Origin: Oscillospiraceae bacterium
Lineage (GTDB): Bacteria > Bacillota > Clostridia > Oscillospirales > Ruminococcaceae
NCBI GenBank assembly: GCA_016288755.1
Contig: JAEELE010000137.1
Coordinates: forward strand, 62,001-126,000
Reading direction: 5' to 3'
DNA: 64,000 bases
The translations under genes and the position numbers were made by a program. Shown in pieces: positions 58,038 through 64,000 of the stretch. A model generated the notes under the pieces. The model worked only from the letters and a program-made list of their open reading frames with translations, had not been told where the DNA came from and did no database searches. Position 1 is the stretch's first letter. Each line of letters starts with the position of its first letter.

Positions 58038-60398
58038 ATGAAACTGAAACGAATCGTCTCATGGCTGACGGCTGCGGGCATGCTGCTCGCGAATGTGCCG
58101 CTGCTGCCGGAAGCCGCCGTGACCGCCTGTGCGGCGGAGGTGACGGAAAGCGGAAACCTCGGAGAATTCAAGGAGCTGACATGGACGCTGGATGCGGAAG
58201 GCACGCTGACGATCAGCGGCAGCGGTGCAATGAGCCCTTACTACGATGATGCTGCCTTTCGCCGCAAATCGGAGATCAAGAGGGTTGTCATCGAGGAGGG
58301 TGTGACCAACATTGCCGTCGAGCTGTTTTACGGCTGCTCTAACCTGACCTCCGTGACCCTTCCGGACAGCGTGACGAGCATCGGGGTCGAAGCGTTTGCA
58401 TACAATGAGAATCTGACCTCTGTCATCATCCCGGACAGTGTCACGGAAATCGAACAGGCAGCCTTCGCAAACTGCGAAAACCTGACGATCAGGGGCAGTG
58501 CCGGGTCCTATGCGGAGACCTACGCGAAAGAGCACAGCATTCCGTTTGAGATCGGCAGCTATGTGCCGCAGCAGATCAAGGGCGACTTTACCGGCGACGG
58601 CAAGGTCACGGTCGCGGATGCAGTGCTGCTGGCGCGGTTTGTCGGCGAGGAGGCGGCACTGACAGATGCGCAGATCAGCGGCATTCTGGATGCAGAGCCC
58701 GATTATGACGGCGACGGAATCGTGACCGTGCTTGATGTTGCGGCGCTGCTCAGATGGCTGGCATCCGAATCCGAACCGAAGGTGATCGCATCGGGAGACT
58801 TCGGCGAGCAGGGCGACAACCTCACATGGACGCTCGACAGCGAGGGCACACTGACGATCTCCGGCGCTGGCGATATGCTGCATGCCGCTGATTATCTGTT
58901 ATACGAAACACCGTGGCATGATTACAAGAGACAGATCAAGGCTGTCAGCCTGCCGGACGGCATTACCTACATCGGCGATTATGCCTTTCAGGATTGCTCC
59001 AAGCTCACTGAGATCACCATTCCGGGAGGCGTGACCGGCATCGGCGTGGATGCATTTTACGGCTGCACTGCGCTCGCGGATATCACGTTCCCGGACAGCG
59101 TGACAGGCATCGGTGAAAACGCATTTACCGATACGCCGTGGCTTGCCTCCAGACGGGAGGAAGACCCGCTGGTCATTGTCAATCAAATTGTGCTTGACGG
59201 CAAAAGCTGCTCCGGCGAGGTCTCGATCCCGGACGGTATCACGACTGTCGCTCCGTACGCATTTTACGGCTGCGAGGAGCTGACCGGCATCACCGTTTCC
59301 GAAACTGTCACAGACATCGGCGACTGCGCATTTGAAAACTGCACCGGTCTGACGGAGATCACGGTTCCGGGCAGCGTGCGCAGCATGGGCTTCGGCGTGT
59401 TCTATAGCTGCAGCGGTCTGACCGCGGTCACGCTTTCGGAGGGCATTCCGGTCATCGGCAGCAGTGCGTTCAACAAATGTACCGGGCTGACCGAGATCAC
59501 CGTTCCCGACAGCGTGACAAGCATCGGAGATTACGCATTTGCGAACTGCTCCGCGCTGACCGAGGTCACGATCCCGGAGAGTGTGACCAGCTTCGGCGGA
59601 AATGCATTTCGGAGCACACAGTGGATGTATCTGCAGAAGATGCACACCTCAATGGTCGTTGTCAACGGTATCCTGATCGACGGACAGAACAGCATCGGCA
59701 CTGTGAAGATCCCGGACGGTGTCAGGCGCATCGGCGACAATGCATTTGAGTATTGCTCCAACCTGACCGGCGTCAAGATCCCGGACAGCGTCACGGAGAT
59801 CGGCAAAATGGCATTCTATAACTGCACCAGACTGCCGGAGATCACGATCCCGGACAGCGTGACAAGCATCGGCTCTCATGCGTTTTATAAATGCGAGAGC
59901 CTGACGGAGATCACGATCCCGGACAGTGTCACCGAAATCAGCGGCCATGCCTTCAATTACTGCAAATCGCTGACCTCTGTTGTGCTCCCCAATCACATCA
60001 CAAGCATAGAATGGGGAATCTTCTCCGATTGCTCCGCACTGACTGATATCACCATTCCGGACAGCGTCACAAGCATCGGGCAGGATGCTTTCTCAGACTG
60101 CACCGCGCTGACGGAGATCACGATCCCGGAGCGCGTGACAAGCATCGGCAGCAATGCATTTTATTCCTGCACCGGATTGACTTCCGTTGTCATACCGGAA
60201 AGCACGGAGAGCATCGGCTGGCTGGCATTCCATACGTGTACCGGTCTGACTGACATGACGGTCATGAACCCGGACTGCGCGATCTACGATGACGAACGGA
60301 CCATCCCGGACAGCGCAGTGATTCACGGCTGCACCGGCTCGACGGCAGAAGCCTTTGCGCAGAAATACGGACGCACCTTTGAAGCACTTGCATCATGA
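58038..60398 (+). CDS. Secreted BspA-like LRR_5 protein with an internal dockerin
   Basis: Signal peptide; LRR_5 repeats on both sides of 'GDFTGDGKVTVADAVLLARFVGEEAALTDAQISGILDAEPDYDGDGIVTVLDVAALLRWL'. Confidence 0.88.
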   Translation: MKLKRIVSWLTAAGMLLANVPLLPEAAVTACAAEVTESGNLGEFKELTWTLDAEGTLTISGSGAMSPYYDDAAFRRKSEIKRVVIEEGVTNIAVELFYGCSNLTSVTLPDSVTSIGVEAFAYNENLTSVIIPDSVTEIEQAAFANCENLTIRGSAGSYAETYAKEHSIPFEIGSYVPQQIKGDFTGDGKVTVADAVLLARFVGEEAALTDAQISGILDAEPDYDGDGIVTVLDVAALLRWLASESEPKVIASGDFGEQGDNLTWTLDSEGTLTISGAGDMLHAADYLLYETPWHDYKRQIKAVSLPDGITYIGDYAFQDCSKLTEITIPGGVTGIGVDAFYGCTALADITFPDSVTGIGENAFTDTPWLASRREEDPLVIVNQIVLDGKSCSGEVSIPDGITTVAPYAFYGCEELTGITVSETVTDIGDCAFENCTGLTEITVPGSVRSMGFGVFYSCSGLTAVTLSEGIPVIGSSAFNKCTGLTEITVPDSVTSIGDYAFANCSALTEVTIPESVTSFGGNAFRSTQWMYLQKMHTSMVVVNGILIDGQNSIGTVKIPDGVRRIGDNAFEYCSNLTGVKIPDSVTEIGKMAFYNCTRLPEITIPDSVTSIGSHAFYKCESLTEITIPDSVTEISGHAFNYCKSLTSVVLPNHITSIEWGIFSDCSALTDITIPDSVTSIGQDAFSDCTALTEITIPERVTSIGSNAFYSCTGLTSVVIPESTESIGWLAFHTCTGLTDMTVMNPDCAIYDDERTIPDSAVIHGCTGSTAEAFAQKYGRTFEALAS

Positions 60399-60466
60399 TC
60401 GGAGCACAACCCGGATATTTCACGATCTGGCGAATTTCAGTTTTTTTGCCACTTTGCGAAAGAGCA

Positions 60467-60495
60467 TTGACAAAACTGCGCTGTTGTGCTACAAT
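60467..60495 (+). promoter_or_regulatory. Promoter for LRR gene 60593
   Basis: TTGACA, 17-nt spacer ending TGTGC, TACAAT; inside the second copy of the conserved block. Confidence 0.8.
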
Positions 60496-60592
60496 GATGA
60501 TATGATGCACAGAAACCGCCTGTATCTGCGCATTCTTTTGGGAAACCTGTTCAATTACAGCTGAAGTATTGTTACGAGGAAAAGAGGTAGTC

Positions 60593-63500
60593 ATGATGAA
60601 ACGCAAACGAATTGTCTCTCTGCTGACGGCTGCGGGCGTCCTGCTTGCGAATGTGCCGCTGATGCCGGCGGTCATGCCGGTGTCCGTCCTGACGGCAAGC
60701 GCCGAGGACGACTTGGAAGCATTCAACAACGGCGGATACGGCTTCACAAGAAAATTCAACGAGAAAACCGGCACGCTGACGCTTTCGGGCGAGGGCGAGA
60801 TGTATGACGGCTATCAGCTGGCAGCAGTCCCGTTTTTTGATATCAGCGGCTTTAAAAAGCTGGTGATCTCAGACGGCATCACGAATATCAGCGATTTTGC
60901 GTTTTCCTGCTGCAGAGAGCTGACGGACGTCTCACTGCCGGAGAGCGTGACAAGCATCGGAATCTGCGGCTTCGGCTTCTGTCAGGCTCTGACCGGTATT
61001 GTGCTGCCGGACAGCCTGACGGACATCGGCGTAGGTGCGTTTGACGGCTGCACGGCGCTGACTGCGGTCACAATCCCGGACGGCGTGACAAGCATCAGCG
61101 CGAACACATTCCGCAACTGCACCGCCCTGACCGAGATCACGATCCCGGACAGCGTGACGGAAATCGATGCAAATGCGTTTGTGGGCTGCGACAATGTGAC
61201 GATCAAGTGCAGCGCGGGCTCTTTTGCACACAGCTATGCCAAGCAGAACAGCATCGCCTACGAGGCAGCCGGCGCGGGTGAGCCTGAAACCGGCTCCTGC
61301 GGCGATCAGGTGACATGGGAGCTCGACCCGGCAACCGGCACGCTGACGGTCTCCGGCAAGGGCGCGATGACCGATTATAACTGGGACAGTCCGTTTTCCG
61401 ATCTGGATTTCTCCAGGCTCGTTATCGCGGACGGCGTGACGAGCATCGGCGCATATGCGTTCTGTGACAACGGGCATTTCAGCGCTGTCTCCATTGCGGA
61501 CAGTGTGACAAGCATCGGCGAAAGAGCGTTTTTTAACAACAGTAATCTGAAATCAGTCGTCATTCCTGACAGCGTGACGAGCATCGGTATCGGCGCATTC
61601 CAGACCTGCACCGGTCTGACCGCTGTCACCCTGCCGGGCGGCATCACAAGCATCCCTGAGTCTGCATTCCGCGAATGCTACAGCCTGCTCTCTGTCACCG
61701 TACCGGAGGGCGTCACAAGCATTGAGAAGCGTGCGTTTGAGGACTGCCATAGCCTGTCTGCCGTGATCCTGCCCGAGAGCGTCACGGAGATCGGCGAGGA
61801 TGTGTTTAGCGGAAGCCAAAATGTGACGGTATACGGCGCTAAGGGGTCTGCGGCTGAGACCTATGCGAATGAGAATTCGATCACGTTTGACACCATGAAA
61901 GCAACCGGTTCCTGCGGCAAGAGTGTGATCTGGGTTCTGAACGATTCCGGCAAACTGCGAATCTGCGGCAACGGCAAAATGGCGGATTATGACACCACAG
62001 TGCCTTCGCCCTTCAAGGAACTGGAATTTGACACAGCCGTCATTGAGAAAGGCGTGGAATACCTCGGTGACTCGGCATTCCTCGGCTGCGGCTTGACCTC
62101 CCTCACACTTCCGCAGGGCTTGACTGAGATCGGCGCGATGGTGTGCTTCAACTGTGAAGCACTGGAATCCGTCACGATCCCTGCCGATGTCACGGTCATC
62201 AGCCCCGGAACATTCTACGGCTGCTCCAACCTGACGATCAGGGGCTATGCGGGCACGTACCCGGAAACCTACGCAGAGGAGGAGAATATCCCCTTTGAAG
62301 CACTCGACTATGAAATGATCACCGGCGACTGCGGCGATTCCCTCACATGGGAATATGACCCGGTATTCGGCATTCTGACAATCTCCGGCGAGGGCGCCAT
62401 GCCCGACTGGGACCTGACCTTCGGCAGACCGATGCCGTGGTATCAGTACCGTTCGGATATCAAGAAGGTCATCATTGCAGACGGCGTGACGAACATCGGA
62501 TCATACGCTTTTCCTCAGTGTATAAAGCTGCGCGACATCTCCGTTCCGGACAGCGTGACAAGCATCGGCATGTGGGCATTTTTCGCTACGCCGTGGCTGG
62601 CTGCGCGTCAGGATGAGAATGCGATGGTGACAATAAACGGGATTTTGGTTGACGGAACAGCCTGTGAAGGTGATGTTACGATTCCGGATGGCACCAAGAG
62701 CATCGCAAGCTATGCGTTTTACAATTGTGAAGCGCTGACCGGAGTGACGGTACCGAACAGTGTGAAAAGCATCGGCGGCTATGCATTCTGCGGATGCACC
62801 GCTCTGACGCATATCAACATTCCGGACGGCGTGACAAAAATCGAAGAAGGCTTTTGCAACGCCTGTACTGCTTTGACAGGCATCACGCTTCCGGCAAGTG
62901 TTATAAGTATTGATGATAATGCATTCTGGGCCTGCGAGGCGATGACCGAAGTCACAATTCTGAACCCCGACTGTGAATTCCCGGATTCGCGTCAGGCATT
63001 CGGCTATATTGATTCTGAAACATGGGAGAAAGTCTTTGACGGCGTCATCCGCGGCTATGAAGGCTCCACCGCGCAGGCATATGCCGAGAAATACGAGTAT
63101 TCCTTTGAGGCGATCGGCGATGCACCGGAGGATTCGGTCTATGAGGGTCTGAAATACAGAATCGAGGACGACGAGATCGTCATTACCGGCTACACCGACG
63201 ATCTGCCCGGCGAATATGAGATTCCTTCCGAAATCGACGGAATCCCCGTCTCGGAGATCGCCGCGAATGCGTTCAAGGACTGCACCGTGCTGACAAGGCT
63301 CACGCTGCCCGAGGGCATTTATCCGATCGGCGAGAACGCCTTCTCCGGCTGCACGAATCTGACGCTCGTGGGCTACAGGGATTCCTATGCGGAGGTCTAC
63401 GCCAATGAGAACAACATCCCGTTTGAGCGTATCCCTGACCTGACCTTTAACGGAATGATCTATACCGTGTCGGGCGGCGAGATCCGAATCACCGGCTTTA

Positions 63501-64000
63501 CCGAGGAACTGCCCGCCGTGCTGGAAATCCCCGCAGAGATCGACGGGTTGCCCGTGACCGGCATCGGACAGATGGCATTCTACGGCTGCGAAAAGCTCAC
63601 GGAGGTCACGATTCCGGAATCGATCACGATGTTCGGCTTCCAGAATTTCCTCAACTGCGTCAATCTCGAGACCGTGCATCTGCCGGAGGGGCTGACCGCG
63701 ATCCATGAGGCGGCATTCGCAGGCTGCACAGCGCTGAAATCCATTTCGCTCCCGGAGGGGCTCACAACGATCGGCAATCTCGTGTTCTCCGGCTGCTCTG
63801 CGCTGGAGGAGATCGACATTCCCGCCACCGTGACCGAGTACTGGGAGCCTGCATTCGGAGGAACACCGTGGCTCGAGGCAAAGCGTGCGGAAAATCCGCT
63901 CGTGATCGTTCACGGCATCCTGATCGACGGTCAGACCGCTTCGGGCGATGTCACGATCCCGGACAGTGTCTGGAAGATCGCGCCGTTCGCATTCTCCGCA
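60593..64000 (+). CDS. Giant secreted BspA-like LRR_5 protein, 3' truncated by window end
   Basis: Starts ATGATGAAACGCAAACGAATTGTCTCTCTG (signal peptide like the 58038 protein). Stretches spot-translated at the start, around 62.6 kb, around 63.1 kb and at the end show LRR_5 repeats and no stop, and 64000 is in frame. Absent from the ORF track because it has no stop in the window. Confidence 0.88.
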   Translation, partial: MMKRKRIVSLLTAAGVLLANVPLMPAVMPVSVLTASAEDDLEAFNNGGYGFTRKFNEKTGTLTLSGEGEMYDGYQLAAVPFFDISGFKKLVISDGITNISDFAFSCCRELTDVSLPESVTSIGICGFGFCQALTGIVLPDSLTDIGVGAFDGCTALTAVTIPDGVTSISANTFRNCTALTEITIPDSVTEIDANAFVGCDNVTIKCSAGSFAHSYAKQNSIAYEAAGAGEPETGSCGDQVTWELDPATGTLTVSGKGAMTDYNWDSPFSDLDFSRLVIADGVTSIGAYAFCDNGHFSAVSIADSVTSIGERAFFNNSNLKSVVIPDSVTSIGIGAFQTCTGLTAVTLPGGITSIPESAFRECYSLLSVTVPEGVTSIEKRAFEDCHSLSAVILPESVTEIGEDVFSGSQNVTVYGAKGSAAETYANENSITFDTMKATGSCGKSVIWVLNDSGKLRICGNGKMADYDTTVPSPFKELEFDTAVIEKGVEYLGDSAFLGCGLTSLTLPQGLTEIGAMVCFNCEALESVTIPADVTVISPGTFYGCSNLTIRGYAGTYPETYAEEENIPFEALDYEMITGDCGDSLTWEYDPVFGILTISGEGAMPDWDLTFGRPMPWYQYRSDIKKVIIADGVTNIGSYAFPQCIKLRDISVPDSVTSIGMWAFFATPWLAARQDENAMVTINGILVDGTACEGDVTIPDGTKSIASYAFYNCEALTGVTVPNSVKSIGGYAFCGCTALTHINIPDGVTKIEEGFCNACTALTGITLPASVISIDDNAFWACEAMTEVTILNPDCEFPDSRQAFGYIDSETWEKVFDGVIRGYEGSTAQAYAEKYEYSFEAIGDAPEDSVYEGLKYRIEDDEIVITGYTDDLPGEYEIPSEIDGIPVSEIAANAFKDCTVLTRLTLPEGIYPIGENAFSGCTNLTLVGYRDSYAEVYANENNIPFERIPDLTFNGMIYTVSGGEIRITGFTEELPAVLEIPAEIDGLPVTGIGQMAFYGCEKLTEVTIPESITMFGFQNFLNCVNLETVHLPEGLTAIHEAAFAGCTALKSISLPEGLTTIGNLVFSGCSALEEIDIPATVTEYWEPAFGGTPWLEAKRAENPLVIVHGILIDGQTASGDVTIPDSVWKIAPFAFSA

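Noticed and set aside
62501-63913. 470-aa minus-strand ORF near window end
   Set aside because: Shadow of the plus-strand LRR CDS starting at 60593, which is absent from the track only because it is truncated.
51919-64000. Regular short repeats resembling a CRISPR-like or satellite array
   Set aside because: Repeats are in-frame LRR_5 units (~23 aa) with diverged spacing and no conserved repeat/spacer structure; no cas genes.

Overview
The window is high-GC Firmicutes DNA. Gene content and dockerin style suggest a Ruminococcus-like (Oscillospiraceae) cellulosome producer, but that assignment is inferred, not tested. The first ~30 kb is mostly housekeeping: sbcC 3' end, rqcP-like, HU, mazG, trpS, SpoVB-like flippase, ttcA-like, MIF-like tautomerase, mntP, PASTA kinase-like protein, paired M42 peptidases, Xer recombinase, ymdB, spoVS, an ABC exporter, dgt, dnaG, two tandem rpoD-type sigma factors, metG. 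From ~30.8 kb it becomes an accessory cell-surface/cellulosome region: dockerin proteins, SGNH lipoprotein, a very large PAS/histidine-kinase-like protein, CotH-kinase lipoprotein, a GH9 glycosidase and five BspA-like (LRR_5) proteins, several of them very large. Seven proteins in 64 kb carry recognisable dockerin repeats. Main observations: (i) an XRE regulator with two HTH modules, translationally coupled to a 1375-aa LRR/CBM/double-dockerin protein and divergent from two LRR proteins whose promoter-leader regions align without gaps over 127 nt; (ii) two signalling proteins that appear catalytically dead (a PASTA pseudokinase and a pseudo hybrid histidine kinase); (iii) tandem rpoD paralogues with a near-identical internal block; (iv) a complete promoter-Mn riboswitch-terminator unit before mntP. 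I saw no rRNA, tRNA, CRISPR array or transposase. The last CDS (60593 to the window end) is missing from the ORF track because it runs off the edge.
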